Origin: Paraburkholderia acidipaludis NBRC 101816
Lineage (GTDB): Bacteria > Pseudomonadota > Gammaproteobacteria > Burkholderiales > Burkholderiaceae
Assembly: GCF_000684975.1 (NCBI RefSeq)
Contig: NZ_BAXZ01000025.1
Location: 47,270 to 111,269, forward strand
DNA: 64,000 nt
Reading direction: 5' to 3'
The notes beneath the pieces are model-generated. The model had not been told where the DNA came from and ran no database searches. It saw only the letters and a program-made list of their open reading frames with translations. The translations under genes were made by a program, and so were the position numbers. Numbering within the stretch: the stretch's first letter is position 1; every line of letters begins with the position of its first letter. Shown piece by piece: positions 8,407-17,039 of the stretch.

Positions 8407-8565
8407 GTTTTCTCCTCGTTCCCGCCCCATGTCCGGATCGATCGTCTCCTTGCAGGATAGGCGCCAGGCAAGAAAACGGCGCGAATGATGGCGGGAAAGC
8501 GAACCGTTCCGGTTCAGGTGGTCCATAACATCTGACCCTCGTGATCCTGCGCGCGGCCGTCCGGT

Positions 8566-9864
8566 TCAGGACCGCCACGCCGGCCCGTCCGGAAAGGCGT
8601 GCTCGGCGAGCGACGCAGCACGCATTTCGATGCTGTAGCCGGGCTGCTGGGGCGGCATGTAGCGGCCATTGCGGATCACGACGGGGTCGATGAAATGCTC
8701 GTGCAGATGATCCACGTATTCGAGCACGCGGTTTTCCAGTGATGCCGAGACGCAGATGTAGTCGAAGAGCGAGATGTGCTGCACGTATTCGCACAAGCCG
8801 ACGCCGCCCGCGTGCGGGCATACCGGCACGCCGTACTTCGCCGCCATCAGCAGGACGACGATCACCTCGTTGAGCCCGCCCAGGCGGCAGGCATCGACCT
8901 GGCAAAAGTCGATGGCGTGCGCCTGCAGCAATTGCTTGAACATCACGCGATTCTGGCAATGCTCGCCCGTCGCCACGCCGATCGGGTGGAGGCGTTGGCG
9001 GATCGCAGCGTGGCCGAGCACGTCGTCGGGGCTCGTGGGCTCCTCGATCCACCACGGGTCGAACGCCGCGAGTCGCCGCATGTTCGCGACGGCTTCGTCG
9101 ACGTCCCACACCTGGTTGGCGTCCATCATCAGCTTGCGGTCCTCGCCGATCTCTTCACGCAGGATGCGCGCGCGCCGCATGTCTTCCTCGATGTTGCCGC
9201 CCACCTTCTGCTTGAAGTGCGTCCAGCCGTTCGCCACGCCTTCGCGGGCGAGCCGGCGGATCTTGGCGTCGTCGTAGCCCAGCCAGCCTGCCGACGTCGT
9301 GTAGGCCGGATAGCCTTGCGCGAGCATTTGCGCCTCGCGCTCGCCCTTCGTCCTGGCGTGGCGATGGAGCAGCGCGACGGCTTCTTCCGGCGTGATGGCG
9401 TCGGTGACGTAGCGGAAGTCGAGGCAGCGCACCAGTTCTTCGGGGCTCATATCGGCAAGCAGCTTCCACACCGGCTTGCCTTCCGCTTTCGCCCACAGAT
9501 CCCAGACCGCGTTCGCGACGGCCGCTGTCGCAAGATGGATGGCGCCCTTGTCGGGGCCGATCCAGCGCAACTGGCTGTCCGAGGTCAGCGCGCGCCAGAA
9601 CGCGCCCATATGGGCGGCGATCCCTTCGAGCGTTTTGCCGATCACGAGCGGCGCCAGCGCCTTCGCCGCCGCCACGCAGATTTCGTTGCCTCGCCCGATG
9701 GTGAACGTCAGGCCGTGCCCGGTCAGCCCCGCGGGCGAGTCGGTTTCGAGCGTCACATAGGTCGCCGAATAGTCGGGCGCGGCGTTCATCGCGTCGGAAC
9801 CGTCGAGCGAGCGCGAAGTGGGAAAGCGGATGTCCTTGACGGACAGCGCGGTGATGGTGGTCAT
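8566..9864 (-). CDS. L-fuconate dehydratase (enolase superfamily)
   Basis: Cytoplasmic Mg-dependent enzyme that dehydrates L-fuconate to 2-keto-3-deoxy-L-fuconate in the non-phosphorylated L-fucose pathway. It is 432 aa, the usual size. Visible superfamily features are the KxK catalytic pair in HFKQKVGGN, metal ligands in MMDANQVWD, WIEEPTSPDD and ATGEHCQNR, and the catalytic His in CPHAGGVGLCE. A perfect AGGAGG precedes the ATG at 9864. No other fucose genes (dehydrogenase, lactonase, aldolase) are in the window, so it stands alone here. L-galactonate or another acid-sugar substrate is possible. Confidence 0.87.
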   Translation of the reverse strand: MTTITALSVKDIRFPTSRSLDGSDAMNAAPDYSATYVTLETDSPAGLTGHGLTFTIGRGNEICVAAAKALAPLVIGKTLEGIAAHMGAFWRALTSDSQLRWIGPDKGAIHLATAAVANAVWDLWAKAEGKPVWKLLADMSPEELVRCLDFRYVTDAITPEEAVALLHRHARTKGEREAQMLAQGYPAYTTSAGWLGYDDAKIRRLAREGVANGWTHFKQKVGGNIEEDMRRARILREEIGEDRKLMMDANQVWDVDEAVANMRRLAAFDPWWIEEPTSPDDVLGHAAIRQRLHPIGVATGEHCQNRVMFKQLLQAHAIDFCQVDACRLGGLNEVIVVLLMAAKYGVPVCPHAGGVGLCEYVQHISLFDYICVSASLENRVLEYVDHLHEHFIDPVVIRNGRYMPPQQPGYSIEMRAASLAEHAFPDGPAWRS

Positions 9865-9975
9865 GGGAACCTCCTGCCGGCACGCGGGTTTTGCCCCGGT
9901 TTCGCCCGTCGGGATCGGGCGAAGCGGATGGATCAGCCCAATGATTCTACGACTCGCGGCGAGAGTTCGCCTGGC

Positions 9976-10419
9976 TTAGGGATTCGCGGGCGGATTGGCG
10001 CTTTCCCGGCGCAGGCGCAAGCTGCCGATGAGCAGCACGGCTTGTGCCGCGAGCCAGGCGTAAAAGGCAATGCCGAAGCCCGTGATGGGCGTTCCCTCGG
10101 CCTCGCTGAAGTACCATTTCGGTGTCAGCGGCGAGTACAAGGCGCAGGCGATACTCGCGCCGCAGAAAATGCTTGCGTAGCCATAGCGTCTGCGCAGGCC
10201 TAGCACGAAGGCGATGGCGTAAAACGGATTGGCGAGCCACGCGGGGTTCAGGTCCGCAAGACCGAACCAGCCCTGAGCGAGAAGCGTGACGCCGGGCAGG
10301 GGCGATTCCCTTTCGAAATACATCGCGGGCAAAAACAGCGAAACGGCGTAGAGCGCGATAGAGGCGCACAAAACGACGCTCCGCGTGCTACGCGGGAACG
10401 AGTCGAAGCGCGCCGTCAT
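9976..10419 (-). CDS. Small integral membrane protein, unknown function
   Basis: A 147-aa hydrophobic protein with about four predicted helices: VVLCASIALYAVSLFLPA, a segment near residue 65 ahead of GLRRRYGY, a segment near 85, and a final helix with AWLAAQAVLLIGSL. I recognise no family motif. It lies 46 bases downstream of tssL in the same direction and could be read through from the T6SS operon, but nothing in it suggests a T6SS role. The start at 10419 has only a weak GTGAG site. Confidence 0.6.
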   Translation of the reverse strand: MTARFDSFPRSTRSVVLCASIALYAVSLFLPAMYFERESPLPGVTLLAQGWFGLADLNPAWLANPFYAIAFVLGLRRRYGYASIFCGASIACALYSPLTPKWYFSEAEGTPITGFGIAFYAWLAAQAVLLIGSLRLRRESANPPANP

Positions 10420-10465
10420 CGCTCACGTGCCGCCGTATAAAAAGGTAGTAGTCCCTGGCTTGCGC

Positions 10466-11251
10466 TCAAGGCAGCGAGATCGTCAGATTTGCCGATTCGG
10501 GCCCGACCTTGATGATCTGCGAGTAGGGCGCCAGCGCCTTGAGCGTCTGGTCTTTCAGATACGAGTTGAGCCCGAGAAACGCGAGCAGCGCGACGAGCCC
10601 GAACACGGCGCCGATGCTCCACAGCGGCACCTCGCGCTTCAACCGGTGCGAGATCTGGTCCGGCAGCGGCCAGTGCGGCGCGAACGGGGCGCGTTTGCCC
10701 TTCAGGTGGGCGATTTCGTCGCCGATGCGCGCGGTCAGATAGGCCAGCTTCTCCGGGCCTTCGAGCAGATATTTGCCGCGAAAACCCAGCAGCAGGCACA
10801 TGTGGAACACTTCGAGCGACTGCAGCCGCAAGGCGCCGCGCGAACGGCACTCCTCGAGATACTCGAAGAACTTCTCGCCGGCCAGTTGCTCGCCGAACAG
10901 CACGAGTTGCAGGGGGCGGCGCTCCCAGTCCGCGCGGATCCTGAGCTGCGACGACAGCACGAGCTCGTCGATGGCCGCGCAGAACGCGAACTTGGCGGCG
11001 TACACGTCGTCGGCTGCGATATTGAGCCGCTTCGCGCCGCGCTCGAACTCGGTGAGGAACTCCTGGATTCGCGTGCTGAAGGCCTGTGCGCTTTCGGGTT
11101 CGCGGCCGTTCTTCAGCAGGAACAGCATGAAAAACCCGTCGTACAGCAAGTCGAGCAGCGAGCGCGCCTGAAAGGCGTTGTCGGTCGACGAGGCCGTCGG
11201 CCGCATGGGCGGCGGCGTGCTGCCGCCAAGCAGGGAAGGAGCGTAGTTCAT
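10466..11251 (-). CDS. tssL: T6SS inner-membrane protein TssL (DotU/IcmH family), short form
   Basis: One of three proteins of the T6SS trans-envelope complex (with TssJ and TssM). It is 261 aa. Residues 25-210 are the cytoplasmic DotU domain (LLDLLYDGFFMLFLLKNG, CAAIDELVLSS, YLEECRSRGALRLQSLEVFHMCLLLGF shortened here to its key Leu/Phe-rich core). A single C-terminal helix follows (WSIGAVFGLVALLAFLGL) with a short periplasmic tail. It lacks the C-terminal peptidoglycan-binding domain some TssL proteins have; a separate OmpA-like protein is encoded at the far end of the locus. The start overlaps the tssK stop (ATGA), showing translational coupling. Confidence 0.95.
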   Translation of the reverse strand: MNYAPSLLGGSTPPPMRPTASSTDNAFQARSLLDLLYDGFFMLFLLKNGREPESAQAFSTRIQEFLTEFERGAKRLNIAADDVYAAKFAFCAAIDELVLSSQLRIRADWERRPLQLVLFGEQLAGEKFFEYLEECRSRGALRLQSLEVFHMCLLLGFRGKYLLEGPEKLAYLTARIGDEIAHLKGKRAPFAPHWPLPDQISHRLKREVPLWSIGAVFGLVALLAFLGLNSYLKDQTLKALAPYSQIIKVGPESANLTISLP

Positions 11252-12594
11252 GAGGTGACGGCGATCAGTTCGAATTTCAGGTCGTTGATGCCAGACGGCG
11301 CGTAGATCATCGCGGACTGGGCCTGCAGCATGCGTTCATAGAGCGCGCCGCGCGAATCGAGGGCGAAGTAGCACGCGCCCGGCCGCACGGGAATGGCGGG
11401 CGGCACCTGCGGCGTGTACGTGAGCCGCACGCCGGGCATGGCCGAGAGCACGAGCTTGTCGACGTCGTCGGGCGCGCCCACTTTGAAGCGCCCCGGCACG
11501 GCGTCGATGAGCTCGACGCTCGGCATGTCCGCCGAGACCGCGAGATAGAACGCGGTCTTGTCGTCGATCTTGCCGGAGTCGAGCCGGCCGACGTGGAACG
11601 ACGGCCGCACTTCGTCGAGCGTGATCGCGAAGTAGCGCGTCGAGATCACCGTTTCGAGCAGTTCTCGCAGCATCGTGTCGAGCAGCGCGAAGCCGGGGCC
11701 CGGATCCTCGTGGCGGTAGACGGGAAGGTCGGCGAGCGCGTAGCCCTTCGAGAACGTCATGAGCTGGCCCGCGAGACGCAGCAGTTCCTGGAAGAGCCGT
11801 TCGGGATGCAGCGACGCATGCTGATGCAGATGCGCGAGCGCGGCGAAGGCGGCGTTCGCCGTGTGCAGCAGCCAGAACGAGGCGATGTCGCCCGAGCGGA
11901 ACTCGATGATGTTCTTCGACGGTTCGCGATGGAAACCGTAGAGCGCGTTGACCTTCGCCTGCAGCGCGTCGATCAGCTGGCGCAGCCGCTGGGTCAGGAG
12001 CGGCGAGGCGTTGATGGCGAGACTGGGCGGCACGAAGTTGTCGTCGATCTCGAAGCCCGAGGTGGCCGTGCGGCGCACCCGCACGAGCGGCACCGAGAGC
12101 AGTTGATCGCGCGGCTCGCCTTCGGCGATCAGCTTGACCTGCGTTTTCAGGAAGTCGATGTCGGCGGAGGCCGCATCGGTAAAGTTGTCGCCGACGCTAG
12201 AGCGCTCGCTGACGAAGCGTGTCCGGAAGCCGCCGTCCGGGTCGTCGCTGTAGTTGGTGGCGTTCTCGCGCAGCGGGTGCAGCGCCAGATAGAACACGAA
12301 GTCGTTGATGCCGTCCGGCAGCGTGTCGAGCGCGACAGGCGGCGGCAGGCTGTCGGCCTGCGGCGCGGAATACAGCGTGCCGTCCTGGAACACGAGCGAA
12401 AGCTCGCGCACGCGCAGCACGTTGCTCGCGAGCGAGTCGCGCTCGAACTCCACCGAGCGCACGCCCCAGTTGTAAGGCTGGATGGCCTGGATCGATTCGA
12501 ACAGGCGCGCTTCGTGGTAAGCGTCCTGTCGCTGGAAGTGCTGCGGCCGCAGGAACAGTCCTTCTCCCCACAGCACCTTGGCCGAATAACTCAT
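11248..12594 (-). CDS. tssK: T6SS baseplate protein TssK
   Basis: Trimeric cytoplasmic adaptor that links the baseplate (TssE, TssF, TssG, VgrG) to the membrane complex. It is 448 aa, the standard length. The N-terminus SAKVLWGEGLFLRPQHFQ is the family hallmark, followed by a beta-rich shell domain and a C-terminal receptor-binding domain. It sits between tssJ (109-base gap upstream) and tssL (4-base overlap downstream). ATG at 12594 gives the conserved N-terminus directly, so the start is secure. Confidence 0.96.
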   Translation of the reverse strand: MSYSAKVLWGEGLFLRPQHFQRQDAYHEARLFESIQAIQPYNWGVRSVEFERDSLASNVLRVRELSLVFQDGTLYSAPQADSLPPPVALDTLPDGINDFVFYLALHPLRENATNYSDDPDGGFRTRFVSERSSVGDNFTDAASADIDFLKTQVKLIAEGEPRDQLLSVPLVRVRRTATSGFEIDDNFVPPSLAINASPLLTQRLRQLIDALQAKVNALYGFHREPSKNIIEFRSGDIASFWLLHTANAAFAALAHLHQHASLHPERLFQELLRLAGQLMTFSKGYALADLPVYRHEDPGPGFALLDTMLRELLETVISTRYFAITLDEVRPSFHVGRLDSGKIDDKTAFYLAVSADMPSVELIDAVPGRFKVGAPDDVDKLVLSAMPGVRLTYTPQVPPAIPVRPGACYFALDSRGALYERMLQAQSAMIYAPSGINDLKFELIAVTS

Positions 12595-12703
12595 GTCACA
12601 CCTGGTTTATGAATGAAGCAGGGCGATCGGCAGTCGAGCCCCCCGAATTGCATGCTCAGTTGTTAAATTTTGTAAATCGACATTGATTTTACTCGGTCGT
12701 GGG

Positions 12704-13327
12704 CTAACCACAGCTAACCGACGAAAGCATATTGAGCGGCTGCGACGGCATTCCCTGGACGGGGGCGATCACACTGCCGTCCGTGACCGTCATCGCGCAA
12801 TTATGCAGGCCGATGATTATGCCGGATTTCTCCGATTTTGCCGGATCGAAGGTCAATTTCCAGCGCTGGACAGCAGGGTCCCTAAAGAGTGCGACTATCC
12901 CAAAAGCCTGGGCGTCGCGTGAAACTTTCTCCGTCGCCGTATAGCGCTGGCCGGGAATCAGCGTAACTTCGCGCACGCTTAGCAGGTCGGCGCCCAGCAC
13001 GCTCTTTTCCTTGTCGGGATCGGTAAAGCTGTCGAAAGGCGCCTGCTGGAACGAAGTCGGATCCTTCAACACATAGAGCCGCACGACGAGCGCGAGCGGC
13101 TTGTTGTCGGTCGCCGCATTGAGGTTCTGCGCGGCATACAGCGTGATGCCGACGTTGCGGGGCGGCTTCGGCGCGTCGCTCTTGCCGACGCCGGCCACCT
13201 GCATGACCGCGCTTGCGGCCGTGCCGAGGAGCGGGGCGGCCGCGCAGCCCGCCAGCAACGCACAGGCGGCGAGCGGCAGCGCATGGCGGCGCAGATGGGC
13301 GTTGAGGATGGTTCGGCGTGCCGCCAT
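12704..13327 (-). CDS. tssJ: T6SS outer-membrane lipoprotein TssJ (SciN family)
   Basis: Outer-membrane-anchored lipoprotein that caps the TssJLM complex. It has a lipobox, LLAGC, about 24-28 residues from the chosen Met, then a TssJ beta-sandwich with VGITLYAAQNLNA and LALVVRLYVLKDPTSFQQAPF. Two starts are possible: ATG at 13327 (MAARRTILNAH, used here, 28-residue signal peptide) or ATG at 13363 (12 residues longer). Neither has a clear ribosome site. It is the first gene of the leftward tssJ-tssK-tssL operon and faces the rightward T6SS operon across a palindrome-rich region. Confidence 0.9.
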   Translation of the reverse strand: MAARRTILNAHLRRHALPLAACALLAGCAAAPLLGTAASAVMQVAGVGKSDAPKPPRNVGITLYAAQNLNAATDNKPLALVVRLYVLKDPTSFQQAPFDSFTDPDKEKSVLGADLLSVREVTLIPGQRYTATEKVSRDAQAFGIVALFRDPAVQRWKLTFDPAKSEKSGIIIGLHNCAMTVTDGSVIAPVQGMPSQPLNMLSSVSCG

Positions 13328-13396
13328 TTTGTACTGGTCTCGGTCCTGGTCTCGATTGCGCATACAACTAACGGGTAGCGGTTCAGGAAAATTTTT

Positions 13397-13410
13397 CCCG
13401 ATTAATCGGG
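13397..13410. promoter_or_regulatory. 14-bp palindrome in the T6SS divergent control region
   Basis: CCCGATTAATCGGG is a perfect palindrome lying 69 bases upstream of the tssJ ATG at 13327 (33 from the alternative start) on the minus side. The surroundings are A+T-rich, unlike the flanking genes. It is a candidate dimeric-regulator site controlling one or both T6SS operons. Confidence 0.45.
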
Positions 13411-13475
13411 CGTAGTTTGCTTGCCAAGTAAATATTGCGGGGCCATCTAATGCGTAATGCATCGCCCAGTATATT

Positions 13476-13490
13476 GGGGACCGCCTTTGC
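13476..13490 (+). promoter_or_regulatory. Sigma-54-like -24/-12 element upstream of the rightward T6SS operon
   Basis: GGGGACCGCCTTTGC keeps the invariant GG-N10-GC spacing and the TTGC of a -12 box, with AC at the usual place in the -24 box, but differs from TGGCAC elsewhere. Sigma-54 control is known for some T6SS loci. This is a weak candidate only. Confidence 0.25.
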
Positions 13491-13552
13491 CGGACGTCCG
13501 CACTATTTATAAAGGTTTACTCGATCGCGAAGATTGAATTATGAAAAAATCA

Positions 13553-13567
13553 CCGGTACTATACCGG
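13553..13567. promoter_or_regulatory. Inverted repeat CCGGTA-3-TACCGG before the rightward T6SS operon
   Basis: Perfect 6-bp arms around three bases, 69 bases upstream of the first ATG of the rightward operon (13637). Together with the palindrome at 13397-13410 it gives the shared intergenic region two operator-like sites, one near each operon. Confidence 0.4.
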
Positions 13568-13636
13568 CGCATCTCAAAAAGCAAAAGAACCGATATCCAA
13601 CTTTAAACTTCATCCGTGCGCATCGGTGAAAGAACG

Positions 13637-14320
13637 ATGAAAAACCGTTTGTTTACAAGATTTTCCGGGGTAATGGCGGCGTGTGGGATGGCTTGCGCCG
13701 TGATGGCCGGTTGCGCGTCCACGCAACAGAATGTCCCGCCCACCGCGGACCAGTTCAACAAGCAGCTTGCCGATGCGGACGCCGTGGCGAAGGCGGGCGA
13801 CCAGGATAAGGCAATCGGTCTTTACCAGGACCTGGCGAAGGCCGATCCGACTCGCGAAGAGCCGTGGTCGCGCATTGCGCAGATCCAGTTCTCGCAGAAC
13901 CACTACGGGCAGGCCATCGTCGCCGCGCAGGAAGCGCTGCAGCGCGATCAGACGGACCGCACGGCGAAGAGCGTGCTGGCCGTTTCGGGCCTGCGCATCG
14001 CCACCCAGTCGCTTGGCGAACTGCGCGACGACGCTGCGCTCCAGGGCGATGCGAAGTCGGATGCCCAGGCGCTGGCGGTCCAGTTGCGGGACACGCTCGG
14101 CGAATCGGAGCTGTTCCCGCCCGACCAGCAGCCCAAGCAGCCCGTGAAGCGCCGTCGCGTGGTCCGTCATGCGAAGGCGCCGGCCGCCGTGTCGGGCGCC
14201 GATGCAGCGACGTCCGCCGCGGCGCCCGCGAATCCGGCGCCGGCCGCCGCAGCGCCGACGGCAGCGGCACAGGCGCCGGCGCCTGCGAAGGCCGGAGATC
14301 CGTTCAGCGCATTGCGCTGA
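13637..14320 (+). CDS. T6SS-associated TPR lipoprotein
   Basis: A 227-aa lipoprotein. The signal peptide ends in lipobox VMAGC (Cys26). TPR-like helices follow over about residues 40-125 (DAVAKAGDQDKAIGLYQDLAK, ALQRDQTDRTAKSVLAVSG), then a long Ala/Pro-rich tail ending DPFSALR. Similar TPR lipoproteins head Burkholderia T6SS operons, including B. cenocepacia as I recall it. Its role is likely scaffolding or envelope anchoring but is not established here. It is the first gene of the rightward operon, 39 bases before tssB. The ATG at 13637 is chosen because the signal peptide begins there and GGTGAAAG lies upstream. Confidence 0.85.
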   Translation: MKNRLFTRFSGVMAACGMACAVMAGCASTQQNVPPTADQFNKQLADADAVAKAGDQDKAIGLYQDLAKADPTREEPWSRIAQIQFSQNHYGQAIVAAQEALQRDQTDRTAKSVLAVSGLRIATQSLGELRDDAALQGDAKSDAQALAVQLRDTLGESELFPPDQQPKQPVKRRRVVRHAKAPAAVSGADAATSAAAPANPAPAAAAPTAAAQAPAPAKAGDPFSALR

Positions 14321-14359
14321 GCGCGCGTGGTACGACCAGACTAGCTACGGGAGCCGCAG

Positions 14360-14875
14360 ATGGCGAAGAAAGAAAGCATTCAGAAGCGCTTGCAGAAGGT
14401 GCGGCCGCCGCGCGTGCAGCTGACCTATGAGGTCGAGAAGGGCGACGCGATCGAGGTCAAGGAGCTGCCGTTCGTCGTCGGCGTGGTGGGCGATCTCGCG
14501 GGGCAGTCCGAAATCGAGCAGCCCAAGCTGCGCGACCGTAAGTTCGTCAGTATCGACCGCGACAACTTCGACGACGTCATGAAGGCGATCGAGCCGCGCG
14601 CCGCGTTTCAGGTGGAGAACCGCCTGAGCCAGGAAGGCGGCAAGTTTGCCGTCGACCTCAAGTTCCGCGCGCTGGAAGATTTCAGCCCCGACGAGGTGGT
14701 CGAGCAGATCGAGCCGCTGCGGCGCCTGCTCGAGGCGCGCTCGAAGCTGGCCGATCTGCGCAACAAGCTCGCCGGCAATGACCGGCTCGAGGATCTGCTG
14801 AGCGAAGTGCTGAAGAACACGCAGCAGTTGCAGGCGCTCGCGAAAGATGCGGGCAGCGACTCACAGGACGAATAA
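14360..14875 (+). CDS. tssB: T6SS contractile sheath small subunit TssB
   Basis: Small sheath protein that pairs with TssC to build the contractile tube around Hcp. It is 171 aa, the usual length, beginning MAKKESIQKRLQKVRPPRVQ. The conserved core LPFVVGVVGDLAGQ and FVSIDRDNFDDVM are present, as is the C-terminal helical part (LRRLLEARSKLADLRNKL) that meets TssC and forms the ClpV-recognised handle. GGGAG precedes the ATG. tssC follows after 15 bases, the normal stoichiometric pair arrangement. Confidence 0.97.
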   Translation: MAKKESIQKRLQKVRPPRVQLTYEVEKGDAIEVKELPFVVGVVGDLAGQSEIEQPKLRDRKFVSIDRDNFDDVMKAIEPRAAFQVENRLSQEGGKFAVDLKFRALEDFSPDEVVEQIEPLRRLLEARSKLADLRNKLAGNDRLEDLLSEVLKNTQQLQALAKDAGSDSQDE

Positions 14876-14890
14876 GGACGGGGTGCCGAG

Positions 14891-16390
14891 ATGAACCAGC
14901 TGAATCAGCAAGGGGCGGCGGTCCAGACGGGCGAAGCGGATTATGCTGCCGGGACGACGCTGCTCGACGAGATCGTCGAGAAGAGCAAGGTGGCGAAGTC
15001 CGAGTCCGAGCATGCGCGCGCGAAAGATCTGATCGGCGAGCTCGTGCATCAGGTGATGGACGGCACCGTGGTCGTGTCGGACAACCTTTCGGCCACGATC
15101 GACGCGCGTGTCGCGGAGCTCGACCGGCTGATTTCGACGCAGCTTTCCGCGGTGATGCACGCCCCCGAATTCCAGCGCCTGGAGAGCACCTGGCGCGGCC
15201 TCGACTACCTGGTCAAGGAAAGCAACACGGGGAGCCAGATCAAGATCCGTGCGCTGCATGCGCCCAAGCGCGAGCTCGTGCGCGACTTCAAGGCGGCGAC
15301 CGAGTTCGACCAGAGCGCGCTCTTCAAGAAGGTCTATGAAGAAGAGTTTGGCACCTTCGGCGGCGCGCCGTTCGGCACGCTGATCGGCGATTACGAAATC
15401 TCGCGCCAGCCCGAAGACCTGTATTTCGTCGACCAGATGTCGCACGTCGCGGCGGCCGCGCATGCGCCGTTCATCGCATCGGCCTCGCCGGAGCTGCTCG
15501 GGCTCGAATCGTTCGCAGACCTCGGCAAACCTCGCGATCTGGGCAAGGTGTTCGACACGGTCGAGTACGCGAAGTGGAAGTCGTTTCGCGATTCCGAGGA
15601 CTCGCGCTACGTCGGCCTCACGCTGCCGCGCTTCCTCGGCCGCCTGCCGTTCAATCCGAAGGACGGCCAGATTGCCGAGCGCTTCAACTTCGTCGAGGAC
15701 GTGGACGGCACCGATCACAACAAGTACCTGTGGTGCAACGCCTCGTGGGCGTTCGCCGCGCGCCTCACGGCCGCGTTCGACGACTTCGGCTGGTGCGCGG
15801 CGATTCGCGGCGTGGAGGGCGGCGGTCTGGTGGAGGATCTGCCGACGCATACCTTCAAGACCGACGACGGCGAAATCGCGCTCAAGTGCCCGACCGAAAT
15901 CGCGATCACGGACCGCCGCGAGAAGGAGCTGAGCGACCTCGGCTTCATCCCGCTCGTGCATTGCAAGAATTCCGACTATGCCGCGTTCTTCGCTGCGCAG
16001 TCGGTGCAGAAGCCCAAGAAATACAACACCGACAGCGCCAACGCGAATGCCGTTCTGTCCGCTCAGCTGCAGTACATCTTCTCGGTATCGCGCGTGGCGC
16101 ACTACCTGAAGGCGATGATGCGCGACAAGATCGGCAGTTTCGCCTCCGCGCAGAATGTCGAGTCGTTCCTCAACCGGTGGATTTCGCAATACGTGCTGCT
16201 CGACGACAACGCGACGCAGGAACAGAAGGCGCAATTTCCGCTGCGCGAGGCTTCCGTTCAGGTTGCGGAGATTCCGGGCAAGCCGGGTTCGTATCGTTCG
16301 GTCGCGTTCCTGCGGCCGCACTTCCAGCTCGACGAACTCTCGATTTCTCTGCGTCTGGTCGCCGACCTGCCCAAGCCGGCAAATTCATAA
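14891..16390 (+). CDS. tssC: T6SS contractile sheath large subunit TssC
   Basis: Large sheath subunit, 499 aa. Recognisable segments include the Gln-rich N-terminus, EFQRLESTWRGLDYLVKES (the classical TssC motif), YEEEFGTFGGAPFGTLIGDYE, RFLGRLPF, and a C-terminal region with EIPGKPGSYRSVAFLRPHFQ. The first 20-odd residues provide the N-terminal linker that meshes with neighbouring TssB/TssC subunits. The start at 14891 has GGGGTGCCGAG upstream. It is followed 72 bases later by hcp, leaving room for an intergenic element that may raise hcp expression. Confidence 0.97.
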   Translation: MNQLNQQGAAVQTGEADYAAGTTLLDEIVEKSKVAKSESEHARAKDLIGELVHQVMDGTVVVSDNLSATIDARVAELDRLISTQLSAVMHAPEFQRLESTWRGLDYLVKESNTGSQIKIRALHAPKRELVRDFKAATEFDQSALFKKVYEEEFGTFGGAPFGTLIGDYEISRQPEDLYFVDQMSHVAAAAHAPFIASASPELLGLESFADLGKPRDLGKVFDTVEYAKWKSFRDSEDSRYVGLTLPRFLGRLPFNPKDGQIAERFNFVEDVDGTDHNKYLWCNASWAFAARLTAAFDDFGWCAAIRGVEGGGLVEDLPTHTFKTDDGEIALKCPTEIAITDRREKELSDLGFIPLVHCKNSDYAAFFAAQSVQKPKKYNTDSANANAVLSAQLQYIFSVSRVAHYLKAMMRDKIGSFASAQNVESFLNRWISQYVLLDDNATQEQKAQFPLREASVQVAEIPGKPGSYRSVAFLRPHFQLDELSISLRLVADLPKPANS

Positions 16391-16462
16391 GCGAAACGGG
16401 TATGCCCGGGTGCGTAACCCCGGGCAGGACGTTAAAACCACCTCTCTGGGGAGCGATGCGCC

Positions 16463-16966
16463 ATGCTAGACATGTATCTGAAGTTCGGTAATCCCGCCAT
16501 CAAGGGCGAGTCCGCGGACAAGGACCACTCCGGATGGATCGAACTGAAATCCTGGGATCACTCGATCGTCCAGCCGCGCTCGGCGACGGCTTCGACGGCC
16601 GGCGGCCATACGTCGGAGCGCTGCGAGCACGGCGACATGGTCTTCACGAAGGAGATCGACTCGTCGAGCCCGCTGCTGTACCAGCACGCTTCGGGCGGCA
16701 CGACCTTCGACGAAGTGACGATCGACTTCATGCGCGCGGACGGCGAAGGCAATCGCGTGAAGTACCTCGAGGTCAAGCTCAAGTACGTGATCATTTCGAG
16801 CGTCACGCCGAGCGTGCAGCAGGAAGGCCTGCCGACCGAGACGTTCTCGCTCAAGTACGCGGCCGTGCAGTGGAAGCAGACGCAGCAGAAGATTGGCGGC
16901 AACCAGGGCGGCAACACGCAGGGCGCCTGGAGCCTCACGAAGAACGACAAGACCTACGCGGTCTGA
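16463..16966 (+). CDS. hcp: T6SS inner-tube protein Hcp (TssD)
   Basis: Forms stacked hexameric rings that make the secreted inner tube and can carry small effectors. It is 167 aa, the Hcp1 size. The N-terminus MLDMYLKFG and segments GWIELKSWDHSIVQPRSA, HTSERCEHGDMVFTKEID and FMRADGEGNRVKYLEVKLK are characteristic. There is no C-terminal toxin extension. A strong GGGGAG lies about 9 bases before the ATG. It sits between tssC and tssE within the operon. Confidence 0.97.
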   Translation: MLDMYLKFGNPAIKGESADKDHSGWIELKSWDHSIVQPRSATASTAGGHTSERCEHGDMVFTKEIDSSSPLLYQHASGGTTFDEVTIDFMRADGEGNRVKYLEVKLKYVIISSVTPSVQQEGLPTETFSLKYAAVQWKQTQQKIGGNQGGNTQGAWSLTKNDKTYAV

Positions 16967-17039
16967 TGTCGCTCGCGGCAGCGGAGTGCGCGGAGGACCG
17001 CCGCGCCCCCGTTGCCGCCTGCATTTTGCGCGCTGCCCG

